The translations under genes were made by a program, and so were the position numbers. The notes below the pieces were generated by a model. The model worked only from the letters and a program-made list of their open reading frames with translations. It ran no database searches and was not told where the DNA came from. Below are positions 46,650 to 59,607 of a stretch of 64,000 bases of DNA, one piece after another (within the stretch, counting starts at the first letter, position 1; each line of letters opens with the position of its first letter). The DNA comes from Amaurobius ferox (taxonomy: Eukaryota; Arthropoda; Arachnida; Araneae; Amaurobiidae), in contig OX578148.1 in the NCBI GenBank assembly GCA_951213105.1, forward strand, positions 140,255,915-140,319,914, in the 5' to 3' direction.

Positions 46650-49023
46650 GTAAGTAGGCTCGGCTCTTCTGCGCCATTCGTAAATTCTTAATGAATATTA
46701 AATGTACTTCGGACAGAGCTAACTTTAAATGCGCTGTCAAAACGGTGATCGATTTGGTTTAGTTGGTTTAGTTTTCACGAGACCTTTATACGTAAATAAA
46801 TAGTTTACTATTGTAGAAATGTCTTTAATATATGAATTTAGAATTGAAATATTAAATGCAAGGAACGTTGTAGTCTTTATTAGCTCAGTCGTTTTATAAA
46901 AAATTTTTAAAAGGGGGACTCTCTAGTTTAGAGGTTTTCTATACCTCTTGCAATTTTAAAGTTTGCTAAATTAATAGTAGTCTATGTTTTCAATGAAGGC
47001 GCCATTAAACGCCGGGCTCGATAAACGTTCCAATGTCCCAGAACCTGACTGCACGACTTGCATCGTCAAAGGTGACAAAAATCAATTTATTTTTGAGATT
47101 TTATTCCATACTAGCAGTATACTCTGTAAGAACAGAGTATACAACGAAAGAAACTTAAAATTGACGTTCATGTGCAAATTCCTGTAGTATACTAAAACAT
47201 CCAATTCATGAGTCTAAAAGAAGTTTAGAAATATCTGTTCTCGCTATACACAATCTTCACGGGCAGATATGAAACATAAAACGTCCCATTTGAAAACAAA
47301 TTTATATAACATATGTAATTTACCAATATATGGAAAAAAGCGCTAAAATTGTACGAGACCCACCCGTACTACTTTCGCTCGCGAATATTAAAAGAATACA
47401 CGAGTATAAGATTACACGTACAACATGAGTTTTCAAAATCTTTGCCAAAATAAAATGGGTGACGTAATAGATTTAAAATATCAATCCTTCCAACCTAAAG
47501 ACCGTAATTGATTCAAATGTTAATGTGCCAATATACCTGTACTAATATTCTCGTTGATTAGAAGATATACCCATGCATTTGTAGACGACCCGTACTAAGA
47601 TGAGTTTCAACAAATTTTGCAAAAACGAAACCATGACGTAATACATGATATTTTCAGAGATTGGTATTTTCACCGTTTATACTAAGATGCAATAACTGAA
47701 GTTTATTTTGCGCATCTTTATTTAAATCTGAAGATTTAATAAAAATAGTCTGCATAAGCACATAGGATTTAAATCTGGTGCAAAGCAACATAATTTTCAA
47801 ATTGGCAGAAAAAATAGTATTTCTGAAAGGTTTAAGGGTGGGCTAAGCGCTTGAAAGAGAGCCTATATTGATAACTGTAAAACTCTACATCTGCACATGC
47901 AAGTAAAATTATTCTTTCAACTTTCATTGAAATTTGTCAAATATGGAGTAGGTCTAGCTAGTATCCCGATAGAAAAGGAAACGAGAGATTAATCTAAACT
48001 CATTAAAGTTTGGTTCATAGGCTAGTAGTTAGACCCTTAAAAACTTCCCTGTATGCTTTGCATCCATCAATAACGCTTTCTAAATACATTGCTAGTGTGC
48101 TCTTCGCAGTAGATGTAATTCACTTGAAAGACGAGAACTGGCTAGCAGACTCGGATAAGTTCTAAAGTAAAATATTTTAAATACAAATTAACTTTCAAGA
48201 CTTTGTAAGTACTTTCTAAATAAAATACTTGTGTAAAATAAAGCGAGATCCTGCTTGTGCTTTTCTTGGTTGGATCTTTCAAAAATCTACTTTCATCGCC
48301 GGAATTTGAATGATAAATCATGGAGATAATTTTTAAAATCTACTGAACCCCAAAGATTTTAACGTTTATTGCATATGATGGTAGTCTATTTTCTAATTTG
48401 AAATTGAAATATAAAATATCACGGTAACCACGTAAGGAGTTTTAAATAAGTGGGCAATTAAAATATTGATCACTTATTAAATTTTTCAACGGTGAAATTT
48501 GTATTTGAAAGAAACTACGTGTATCATGTGCGTCCTACTACAGTCTATTGAAAGGTCCGATGAAATATGATTGACTCTACATTTATGACTTTCGTTTGTC
48601 TAACTTTACAATTTAAATTTTCACGTTTCATCAGATTGAGATCATTGAGATGTTCTTGCGAAATAGTTGCAGATGAATAGTACAAAAGCGTAATCGTAGC
48701 TTTTATAATTTTAGATTTAACGAGACCATTAATTTTTTCGTAAGGTTTTGCTCGTAAGTGCAGATGAGTCAATTTACCTTCGCGTTGTTCGAATCATTAA
48801 ATGATTTTAGTTTCAACTTTCACAACAGTTTTAAGAATTAAATAATCTCTAGAATATCACACTTTCAAAACCTTCAAATGCAGTTGATAAAATAAATAAA
48901 ATCTTGACTCCACGCCTGTACTTAGGGTTGGCACAGCGGGCCACCAGATCGGTTTCAATGGAGGTATAGATGGTATTCGAAATGCAATTTAATTGGACAT
49001 GTAAAATGTTTGTATATTTTCAG
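46650..49023. repeat. Intron 3 with a family D repeat copy (47108-47850)
   Basis: Within this 2.4-kb intron, 47108-47850 matches 37462-38400: actagcagtatact, gaaacttaaaattgacgttc, gtagtatactaaaacatcc, and a late segment aaaatagtctgcataagcac. The rest is unassigned. It is the only repeat recognised inside this gene, in contrast to the repeat-laden introns of the upstream gene. Confidence 0.5.
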
Positions 49024-49138
49024 AGTACTTGGATGTGGCGCCTTGCATCAACAAACAGCATCTAGACTACTGTACGTCTTACACATTTTTGTGTAGCGAT
49101 GGAATTGTAGCAGCGGAAGTTTCACCAGATCCATGCAA
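49024..49138 (+). CDS. Repeat-bearing secreted protein, exon 4
   Basis: A 115-nt exon between tatattttcag and gtaagtaat, residues 101-139. It encodes KYLDVAPCINKQHLDYCTSY, then TFLCSDGIVAAEV and DPC, with cysteines 108, 117, 124 and 138. The spacing of cysteines with helical segments between them recalls small secreted helical cysteine-rich arthropod proteins such as DUF19 or 27-kDa hemolymph glycoprotein types; this is a guess from layout only. Confidence 0.8.
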
Positions 49139-52100
49139 GTAAGTAATCTTGACGTACTTGATATAATAGTGTACACATGATGGTATAACATTTTAAGTGC
49201 TTTGTGTCGACGCAGTAAGCCCGTGACTGAATGGCTGCAAAATGTATTGTCTATTTTAAATTATGGTTTAGCTTCGGTTTTTCAACTTTTGGTTGGGAAT
49301 AAGATTTTAATTTTGCACATGTTGAGAAAGTTTTCGGATATTTATCTTATGCAATATTAACTTGTAAAAGCAAGATTCGCAACGCGTTGCAAAATATCGA
49401 ACCTCCATTCTTAAGCCTTTTTAATGTTTCCAAACTCTGCCTTATGACTGGGAAATATCTCTATCGTTAATGTGATTAGTTAAGAGTCCATCATAGTTTC
49501 TTATGAAGTACTTTAACTAAAGTTTAAATGCAACGCCTAGGATTATGATGGCAACCGTACAGGGTGAGATTCCAATGTCAAATTTTTGTACTATCGTAAT
49601 CTAAATTTAGTAAAAATAACTATGTCCTTTGATGGTTAAAATCCACCGATAAGTTTAAAGGTTAGGATCCTACTTCCAGTGAAACCTGCAACGTCGGTGG
49701 GCGATTGACTTTTACTAGTTATGTCCGAGCAGTCAACGGCTACTTGATACAAATAGGCTTCTGTGCCATAACCCTAGACTTGCAAGTTAACGTAGTTTCC
49801 TCTAATGTTTCAGTTGATATTTTTATGCTAAAAATATTTGCATATAAGGCTGTTATCTGCACTTGATTAAATTTCCTTTTCCGTTCCTGTATTGAGATTA
49901 AATTTTGTGCTTTTTTGTAGTCTCTTTGCATACTCGCGTGCATAAATGGCAACGGCGAGAAACCTGATCAGCGGGTGGTGGAAGGTAGTCTGCCTTGCAA
50001 TCCGATTAAAGTGGATTAGTTTCCGGCTCAAACGTCAAATCTATTGCATTCCCTATATATATGGAATATTAAAGGAAATTAATGACTGGAATTTCTCGAA
50101 GACCCAAAGTTTTACTAATGTTTACCTCTTATAGAGAATGTTAAATGCGATACATGCAAGATTCAAAACGCCATCTTGAGAGCAAATCTCGTGAAATCTG
50201 GTAGATTACTCAATATGAAGTTAGTCGAACATTTTGATGCATAAATTTCAGATTCCCTCTTAGACGGTTTGTCAATAACTCTAAACTATGTTTATGTAAT
50301 TGTTTATAGGAAATGTCCTTTTAGAAAACTGGCGCAAACCGTTCCTAAAGAACTGCACGGTATTCGAATAAAATTTTATGAAGGTTGCGTAAAATTAAAA
50401 GTTCCTAAAGTTGACTTTGTATATGCGGTGTTATTGCAACATGTACAAGAACTTCATTCTTGTTCAGTTGTCGCCATCCGCTTATGAGGGATGCTAATGG
50501 ATGAGGATTTTTAGAACACTTACATTTTTTTTATCGTGACCAGTCTGTAATGCATCCACTCAGACCACACACACAAATTTCGCCGAATTAAACTGAATGT
50601 AATAGATTATTAAAGATATTTGGGTTTGTGGGTTGTCCACATCGGATGTTTTTATTCGCACTACATGTAGATAAGCTATTCAATTTCCCCACGGTTCAAA
50701 AGCATAGATTTCTAATGGCAGTTGTATTGTGCACTTGGTTGGTTTCATTTGAAATGAAATTTTCGACCACACGCACTGCGGACGTGCTAGCCGTTGTTTG
50801 TAACTTAAAATATGCAGATTCTAATATTTCAAAATTTTGTACGCGAACAATGACAAAGTATTTTAATTCCATTGTAAAGTAATTCAAGCGAAACGCGTGG
50901 ATAAATAAAAAAATGGAGTGTTTTAATTCAGTTACTGAATTTATTAAGACATTTTAAGTCGCAATGTAGTCGCAACGAAAGACTCTGAAGCGGCAAAAGA
51001 TATCCCTGTACTATTTTTATCCCTGAACCTTCGTTAAAATTGTAAAATATGAATGCAGCTCTTAAAGTTAAAAATATTAATGCTAGTAATTTCACTTGTG
51101 GAAACCAGTATGTATGGAATACATTTACTCAATGTGTGGTATTGCTTGTTTTAAGTTCTTGCTTTAGATCGCAAAAACTAAAATTTGGATTGCGCTCCCT
51201 TTGCTGAGGTTGTGCACGGGTTTCGCGTTCTTCAGCGCGGCATGAAAAGTACAGGGACAATTAGTCTTGTTTACAAAAGCTCCATTAAGACTAGTTTCTC
51301 AAATTCGATGCGGGCTGCGCTTAAAGATCAGTTTGAGCTCTGGTCTCACGGACAGTGTTCATACATACAATCTGTACCTGGTTTAAGCTAGAATCGCTCT
51401 CCTTTCGTATACATGTACTATAATTTCATTATTCGTCATGTTAAGGTCACTTTTATTTAATGAATTTCGGAGCCTAGAAATATGAAGGTTATCGACATTG
51501 AAAGATGAGGAAAAATTTGGAGAACTGGGTATACATGCAGAAGACGGAAACTCTTAAATATTATAAAATTTTACAATCTCTTAGTTCGTGATTAATCTTA
51601 AGCCGCTTAAATGTTTTCTCGAATGGCAAAATTTTTAATATTAAGTTGCATATGCAAAAATATTTTACAGAATGCTTTAAACTATTGGCCATCCACGCTA
51701 TACGTTAAATTCTAATGAATGAAAATTAAAAGCTAATTTAACTTAAAAAATGCCAAACGAGTGAAATCTCTGGAAATGGTTTTGGGTTTACAAACTGAGG
51801 TTGGGAACAATTGTTCTAGATTTTTCTACAGCTAGCGGGAAAAGCACCCAAGTTAAAAACAAGGATTTTGAAATATCGAGGAAAAGACTTTGCTTTCAGA
51901 ACTTTTAATTTTGTATTGCTTTCAGAATACAAATTAAGAGTTTAATAGTTTGTTATGCATTTATAAACCAAATACCAAAACTTTTCATATTTTTACGCCA
52001 CTGCTATCCGTACAAAATTTAATAAGTGTTTAAAAGTTTTCTTTTTAAACATCTTGGAAGGCTGGCTTATGCGCTTCTCCCACAACAAAGATCATAAATT

Positions 52101-52192
52101 TCTTAAATCAAAAGTTATAAACGCGAATTTGAATTTTTGCTTTATGTGCTTTTCCCACCACCTATTTACTAAGACTATTTTTCTTATTACAG
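49139..52192. other. Intron 4 of the secreted-protein gene
   Basis: A 3.05-kb intron. It holds several frames of 60-84 codons (for example 50628-50882 and 51185-51391) without motifs or splice linkage. No repeat is recognised. Confidence 0.5.
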
Positions 52193-54527
52193 TCTTCGTC
52201 AGAAAGCTATCAGCTGTATTACTGATACTCTAACAGAGAATTGCAACTCTGATGCTGCAGATGTGTTTAACTACCTTCTGAGCATGACAACTGTGGAAAA
52301 GGACAAGTGTCTTGCTATAGGATCCGAAATGGTGTTTCCTTGCAACACACTCGGTATTAATGGCACAATGCGAGTAGATTTTCGCAATGTTTGGATCGTA
52401 AAAAGAATCGGAACGATTCCGGAGCAAAGTGATGGTTCAACGTCAGATCCTCCTGTTGAGCAATTCTACGATCCTTCTATCTTGCTGGATGGAGAAGGCA
52501 ACTCTGTTAAAACTGAAGAAACTAGTAATGATATATACAACGATTTGATGGACAGAATCGGAAAAATTCCGGAACAGGAAGGTGGTACAGCATTGGATTC
52601 TTCTCCTATCCTTGAGCAGTTCTACGAGGTAGACCCTTCTGTTTTGATGGATAGAGTAGGTGAATTTGAAAGAACAGAAGAGACTATTGCTGATATATAC
52701 GACAGCTTGATGAACAGAATTGACGGCATCCCAGAGCAGAAAGAAGCTGCATCCGATGTCATCGAGCAGTCTCACGGCGTGGACCCTTCTGTTTTCTTAC
52801 TAGATAAAATAGGTGAATCTGTTGGTAAAACCGAAACCATTACAGATGATATATTCAACAGTTTGATGGACAGAATTGGTAGAATTCCAGAGCAAAAAGA
52901 TATTACGACAGCAAATGAATCTTCTCGGCAGTTCCACGAAGCGGATCCTCCTGTTATGCTGGATAGAGTACGAGAGCCTGAAGAAAATAAAATTGCTGAT
53001 GCAATCGCTATTGCATTGGATTCTCTAGATCACAATTCTGAATCAGAAGCCACGAGTTTGCATGCAAACTATCCCGTGACTTATGCCTCGGATGGGCAAA
53101 GAAATCTGAAAGTAATGGCTGTAAATCGGAGACCGCGATCGGCATTTCTTACAGCTGCCTATGAAGACCTGAAGTACGCTTCTGCTTTTAAGCACCATGA
53201 CGAACGCATAAGCGCTTATATTAGGATTCCTGGATACTTTCCAGTTCAATCCATTAAGTGCAGTTATAAAATGAATATGACTCGTAAAGACTTTCATTGT
53301 AGAGCTGAATTTAGAACGCTTGATCCAGTATGTCGTAGACGTACGTTTGGTTCAGATTCTGAACGTAAAATAATCCCAAAAGATATTGATCCTGAATTTG
53401 GAGTTCGGTTTTATATTCCTTTTCCATTTATAGAGTATCCATTCAGACAGTTCCTAAAAGTGGATGTTTTGACAGACTGGCTGCCAGAACAGACTGAAAA
53501 TTTTGAGAAAAGATCTGAAACTGTCTACACTAAAGATAATCCTTATGCCAAAACTGGACCACATGAATCTACTCCAGATTACACATCGACTGTTGAATCT
53601 TTTCTAGAAAAAATATATGGGTCGGATTCTTTCAAGACCGAGGCCTCTGAGGAAACTTCGAAGAATCTGGATCGTAATTCTGGGTTTACAGAACAAACTG
53701 TGCAAAACGATGCAGCAACACTTGGCTACCTCTCTGAAGTCATTGGTACAGCCTCGCAAACTAAGACGGAAGGAAGCAAGACTACAACGATCATTCCAAG
53801 TATTGTTCAGGCTGAATTTGATAGCTTATTTAAACCTATAAGCGCCATGCTTCACGACTCGATTGATGTCATTACAGAGAAATTAGAGTATTTGAAATTT
53901 CAAATCTCTAACGATTTATTATCTGAAAACAGATACTCCTATGATATATATTGGCGAGATATTAAAGGAGAGACTCTCATCGAAGCTCTCATTTGCGGCA
54001 GAGTCAACGAATGTCACCCGCTCGCAAAGTATATTTTCAAGTGTGTCTTGGCTTACAAGCATGATAAAGAAACTTGTGGCGATAACTGCACATCTGAAGA
54101 ATCTAAAACATCAAGTTTAGAGTCTTCCCAAGCAGATATTCAAAGTGAAGTGAAGGTCTATATTAGAAGATCTGAAGGTCATGGTACACTTTTGCAACTT
54201 TCTAATTTGTCAGAATACCTAGAATCTTCTGAAGACTGGGCTTCAATAGATCTTTCAGAAGACACTGACGATTCTAGCGAGTTTGACTCTGTATCTCATT
54301 TGGTCAACTCAAAGTCCAATGATCATATTGTTCAGACAAATACAGAACAAATTTCAAATCTGAAATCTCCAACCAAAGATTCTCTCGCTAACCAAGCGAA
54401 AGGCGTCTACTCGCCTTTGATTCAACCGGAATCGAAAGATCCTATCGATGAACAAGGAACACATTCAGTTGCGATGTCTGGAAGTACCGAAACTAAAGAC
54501 GATGCGGAATTTACAAAATATTTCTGA
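52193..54527 (+). CDS. Repeat-bearing secreted protein, exon 5 (778 codons, main body)
   Basis: The acceptor attacag at 52186-52192 joins in phase 2 from exon 4; the open stretch begins well upstream of its first internal Met, so it is not an intronless gene. Residues 139-189 finish the cysteine-rich domain (Cys 147, 156, 178, 189; 12 in all). Residues 214 to about 420 are four imperfect repeats of 50-54 residues sharing IPEQ, VDPSVLLDR, TEETI.DIY and SLMDRIG. A middle domain with a few cysteines follows, then an acidic Ser/Thr-rich segment, a cysteine cluster (LICGRVNECHPL, KYIFKCVLAY, CGDNC; about 53990-54095), and a tail rich in S, D and E. Possible N-glycosylation sites include NGT, NMT, NCT and NLS. 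The family is not recognised; stop TGA at 54525. Confidence 0.85.
52416..53036 (+). repeat. Four in-frame protein repeats of 50-54 residues
   Basis: Units start at residues 214, 264, 318 and about 370 with IPEQ. The strongest shared blocks are DPSVLMDRVGE, TEETIADIYDSLMNRI and variants. The unequal lengths and substitution pattern show old tandem duplication of coding DNA rather than a recent minisatellite. The fourth unit decays after VMLDRVREPEEN. Confidence 0.85.
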
Positions 54528-54780
54528 AGTACATTGATCTATCGCCCTCCGGTACTCGTTCCGGATGAAACTGAAAATGCAGCAATCTATTTACAACATT
54601 AGAACACTAATTTGCAGAAAGCTAAAGAATTTGAAGATATCCTCCATCATATTGATATTTCAGACGCATGATCCGCTAGATTAAAGTTTCAGTTTTAGAT
54701 CTGTTATACAATAACACATTCAAAATTTATCTAGTCAAACCAAATGAGAAATATTTAAAATTGTATGCGTTTTAGTTTTA

Positions 54781-54786
54781 AATAAA
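54781..54786 (+). terminator. Poly(A) signal AATAAA
   Basis: A canonical hexamer about 255 bp after the stop codon of the secreted-protein gene, followed by a T-rich downstream element (cattttgttcctcttc). Confidence 0.7.
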
Positions 54787-54799
54787 CTCATTTTGTTCC

Positions 54800-57700
54800 T
54801 CTTCTAATCTTTGATTTAATGGTTCAATTTATATTGAAAGTCAAGAGTTGTGTGATTGATTGAGAAACTCTCATTTTTAAATCCTAGAATTGAATCTTTG
54901 CGCTCTAACTGAAACCTTGACTAATTTTAATGCATGTTTAAGTTAAACAATTGACTTGGTTAACTTTCTCCAATGCTACTTCTAACAATTGAAATAAAAG
55001 TAAATTCCAATGTTTAAATATCCATCTTCACTTTAGTGACTTTTAAAATTAAAGATGAAAGATCATTCGGACTAGTTTAAAGGAAGCAAAGTTCGGTATA
55101 ATACCTTTTAATCAGTTGACCTGAGAATTTTGAAACATTAATACCCCCATGGTAATAAAAGTGCACCGATTTGTACAATTAAAATGAAATTATAAACTAG
55201 CTTTAAGTTACAATTATTGGAACAAAGTTTCTCATTGCGGCCTAAAAAAATTAAATTTGTTTGCAACGGCATCCATTGATTAAAAGTACAAACGGGTTTC
55301 AAAGATAAAAAAACCCGAGAAATCATAACAGTAGGTCTATTCTCGCCAGTAAGTCAATTTTTTCCCATGAATAGTCTAGCCTGGTATAGTTAGTTGCTCG
55401 GTCTTTATGGAGTCTTAATTTTGCCTAAATATTACTTGATACTTTAGAGATTCACTTAAACACTTTGCATCCATTGATTAATTAGATCTTTAAAAATGCC
55501 ATAGAAAATATTTCTTGTTCTTGCAATGGGTACTTAAACTTTTCGAAAAGCAATTTCGCATGCAAAAAACTTCCGGCTGTGTTTCGGTGGCAACTTTAAT
55601 TGTAAATTTTTAAACGAGATTTTAACGGGTAAAGTCGAGAATTTTTCATTGCATGATTTCTTTACTCATTTTTCAATACGCACAGCTCAAACTGCTGCGG
55701 GATAAAATCTATTTACTTTTATAACATTAGTATCTGTCTGAGTTGTATATGCTGGAGAGTTTTCTTTTATAGGATTTCTATTCAGCCGTCATACTGCACA
55801 TGGCGATGCATTTAAACATTTGTAAAGCTATGACAAACGTTACATTAGAGGACTAAAGCTTAGTTGGCTACGGTCACCAGTTTAAGAGCGGTTGGGTTTT
55901 ATTAGGCTTTACGTTGCTTTCACCATTTGGCAAGATCCCGTCTTAAAACTATCACGATTATTAAAAATACAAAAGTAAACCATGACGATCCAAGTTAATA
56001 TTTAGAGTTTTTAAAAATAGGCTGCTACATAGTGTAGATTGAAATGTAGAATAGTCTGGCTTCATTAAATCTCAATGTATAGTCAAACTCGTTAAAGCGA
56101 ACAAGCTAGTTTTAAAGTTTTCATGTAACCTTTGAAGTTTTGCAAAGCTGCTTCGTCTTAACGCAGTCCAGCGTCATCCGAGCATTCGTTTAAAGTTGAA
56201 CGAAATGCGAGTCTATGATAGCTGAAAGATAACGCGCGACCATGATGCCAAATGTTTAATTCATTTCCACTGTAGTGTTTATAGTGAAGATTTCAGAACA
56301 TGTATATGCGCAGAAAATCGAATACAAGGTACTTTATTATTCGCGCTCCGCCTACTTGTATATATTTCCAGAATTGGCGTATTTCAGAGTGGTAAGGGGT
56401 AATTTATACAAATTTCTGAAAGTATAAATGTTTTTTTGGTATAGTGGTAAACCATCGAAATTTCGTTGGATGTTGGGGTTAAGGGACATTTAACGCGCTC
56501 ATCTTGAAATGATCGGTGGTGAGTTATATCCAAACTCAAACAACCGGCAAGCTTTGAAAATGATCAGTTCAGAAGTGACTTTATAGATCCACCTGGGCCA
56601 CCTATCCCTCTCAGTTGGCACAGTAATGATACTTCTGAAAGACCCGCAAATTGAAAAAAAGATTTAGTCTTCTGCATTTAGAGAGGATTACTGAATACAT
56701 GTAAAAACAGAAGCACGTCACTCCGATAAGAATACAGCCAAATGGGTCAACTCATCCAAACGGAATAGCCTCTCTATTAGTATGACTCGGTATGAATTCA
56801 CTTTTATGAATTCCGCCGAAAGCATGTTTTATAAGATAATTTCCGGCACAATGCGTTGGAATTCGTAATAATTTTGAAACATGCTGAGCAAAGATTATTT
56901 TCCAACTGAAGGGTTCTCTGTAAAAATGAACGTCTGGGTTTGTTTTTTTACCCATAAAAAAATTCATCTGCAAATTGCACATAAAAAAACTTTCCACTTT
57001 CGAAGAGTCATTTAGAGATCTATCTGCGCGATGGTTTTTGTTTCGTGCCATTTCAATCCAAAGGCTTGGGTTCCACCTGTAAAATATAAACTACCTATTT
57101 CTTAAAATTTTAAACGCGTATTGATTTTTCAGAGCGGTTTAGCGGACCGTTAAAACGCATTGAATGCAATTTTTCCGTCCACATTCATTAAAACACTGCC
57201 TGTAGAACGTTTTTACTAGATATCCGAAATAAATATATAGAACTTCTAATCGTTAAGGAAATAAACAAAAGTAGTCTATAACTTACCAAGATTGTCTATC
57301 GGTAAGAGCTTCGGCACATGTCATCTTTATCGAATTTTATTCGATGCTGGCCTGTAAAATAGCTCTTATAAGCAGATCATTTTTAAAATTTGGATGTTAA
57401 ATTTCGGGAGAGCTATGGTCTGGTAACAGAGCTATGGCACATCAGTCAACGGAAGGGCAGCATTAGCAATATTGTTAGAATCTCATTAAAGAATGACAAC
57501 TTTCGAAACATCCATTCCTATTTCAGTTATATCGGTAAAGGGAACATATATCTGTAAAAGTATACATCGGTAAAGGAAGAGTAAAAAGCTCAATTCTACG
57601 AGACCCCCTTTTTGAAATGTTAAGCAGCCATTTAGACTACATATAAAAACCGTTTGAGTGGTCGTCGGACCGCTTATCGATAAAGGGGTTCAGTATGGGT

Positions 57701-57966
57701 CAAACCACTTTAAGCTGCAAGCTCTCTACTAGTAAATCATCCCTTTACACTCATATTTGAAATTTCATTAAACTAGAATAGTTGGAGTGGGGGAAAACAC
57801 TGGCAAGCATCTTGCTGAATCTTTAGCTGCCCAGAATGTTCCCGATAGTTATGGATGTACATATACACAAAACGGGCGCTTCCGACTATTCGGAAATGAA
57901 GCTGGAATTTTCATTGCGGTTTTTCTTATCAGTTTGCCGAAATGATCAACTAAGTAGCTGCAAAAA
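54800..57966. other. Apparently unique intergenic sequence
   Basis: About 3.2 kb with no recognised repeat and no coding motif. A 99-codon frame on the minus strand (56752-57051, beginning MARNKNHRADRSLNDSSKVE) has no ATG-to-stop support beyond its length. I see nothing firm. Confidence 0.4.
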
Positions 57967-58800
57967 AACAAGATCAATCATGCATAAAGTATTGATTATG
58001 AAACATTTTCCAACTGCAATGCAATTTTATTTAAACATCTCTAAAATGCGATACATTCAGTGGTAATATTTAAAATTTGCACAATACAATAACTTATATT
58101 TGAAAACCTCATCGAAAAAATGAACTTTATTCAAATGACCTCTTTGAAATATAAATCGCCTGGCTCTCTGTGTAAAAGCAGTAAATATTTGATACATACA
58201 CTTACTTTATTCCTTTCATTCATCCCAATACTACAATAAATTATTTTACTTAAACTTAGATTTAAATTACTTTGATTTTATGTTTGAAACATCATTGAAA
58301 AAAATCTGCTATAAAATAGTCTGCCTCTCTATGTAATATCAATGAATGTTTCATTCATATCAACTATATTGCAGACTCCAGTACTAAATAATTTTACTTT
58401 AAAAAAATTCAGCAATTCTTATACAACTCATTTTACAGCTTGATGTGTTTACATTCTTCATAACTGAAAATTAGGTTTCGTTGTAGAAATCAATTTGTTG
58501 ATCATTTAAAATCAGATGTATTATTACGTTGTTTCAGAACATAGATGCACAGAAATTAAGCAAAAACAAAACTTTTAGGACGAATACAACACTAAATATA
58601 AATCAAAAAGAACTTTTAAAATCACGGGATTGATGCCATATTTTATTTTTTAGTGGTCATGTGATCTCTTCATATAATATGGGTCGAAAACCCAGGCCGT
58701 CCAACTCATCCGAAGATATAGAGCAGCAAAAAGGGGAGGCCGGGAAACAAGGCACACCGATACCACTCGAGGCACACCATAACCGCCCGCCCCCCCCCCT
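57967..58800 (+). repeat. Family A interspersed repeat, copy 3
   Basis: Begins caaaaaaacaagatcaatca and keeps tgcataaagtattgattatg, gttgtagaaatcaatttgtt and acttttaggacgaatacaac. From 58690 it changes to aacccaggccgtccaactca, similar to the 41060 segment of copy 2, and ends in a C-run at 58788-58799. Its usual (GACA)n end is missing. Confidence 0.6.
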
Positions 58801-59607
58801 AAAAAAAACTCGAGTGATCACAAAATGCAATTAAAATAGAAATTCACTAAACAAACAATACAAGAACGCAAATGTAAAAACAACACAAACAGCGAAGGTA
58901 TTAAAAGCGAGAATACAAACTGTTCGAGAGCAAGCACTAAAACTTTTTATAAGCGTAATTGCTGCTGAAAGAATTGGCTGTGCTTATATCATTACCTATC
59001 AACACAAAATATTACCTATGTACTTTTTTTTTCTCATATATATAGAGTTGAGTATCTGAAGTACCCGTGAAATAGTGATGACAGGGTTTCCGACATTGTT
59101 GCATTAATGATTATTGAATGATAAGAGTTTCAATTACACGAAATATTACTTATGAAATCATAATGTTGCATATTTATACAATATTCCTTATTTACACATA
59201 ACATATGACGTATTTAACAAATAGAGATGACAGGATTTCTCATGTATTCAACTGAATACATAACCCGGACTCGTAAATTGTCTTGTAAGAAAGAGATATT
59301 GTATATTAACATTCTATATTCCTATATATACAGAATTACTTATGCTCACGACTTTTTATGTACACGTATTTCTCAAGTGACCAACAGACAATATATACAC
59401 AAGTTTTAGGTGTACATATCAGGTACTGTTATCAGGGATAACCATATATACAACTCATGTGCATAACAGATGCAAAATATCTCGCATAACAGATTCCGAT
59501 TGTCTCACACACTGGACACAAAATTACAGCAGGAACAACACAACCCAGGAACAGTGCAGATTTCATTGATCACCATCAGTTAAAAGCAGAAAGAACTCGC
59601 AGGACGT

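Noticed and set aside
53617..53841. Second-frame ORF rich in Arg and Lys inside the secreted-protein exon
   Set aside because: It is an out-of-frame shadow of exon 5.
52263..54527. Intronless 754-codon gene starting here
   Set aside because: The first codon is GTG and the frame continues upstream to a splice acceptor at 52192, with four matching upstream exons and a signal peptide.
56752..57051. 99-codon minus-strand ORF
   Set aside because: Begins with ATG but shows no motif, no splice sites or neighbours, and a length compatible with chance in this region.
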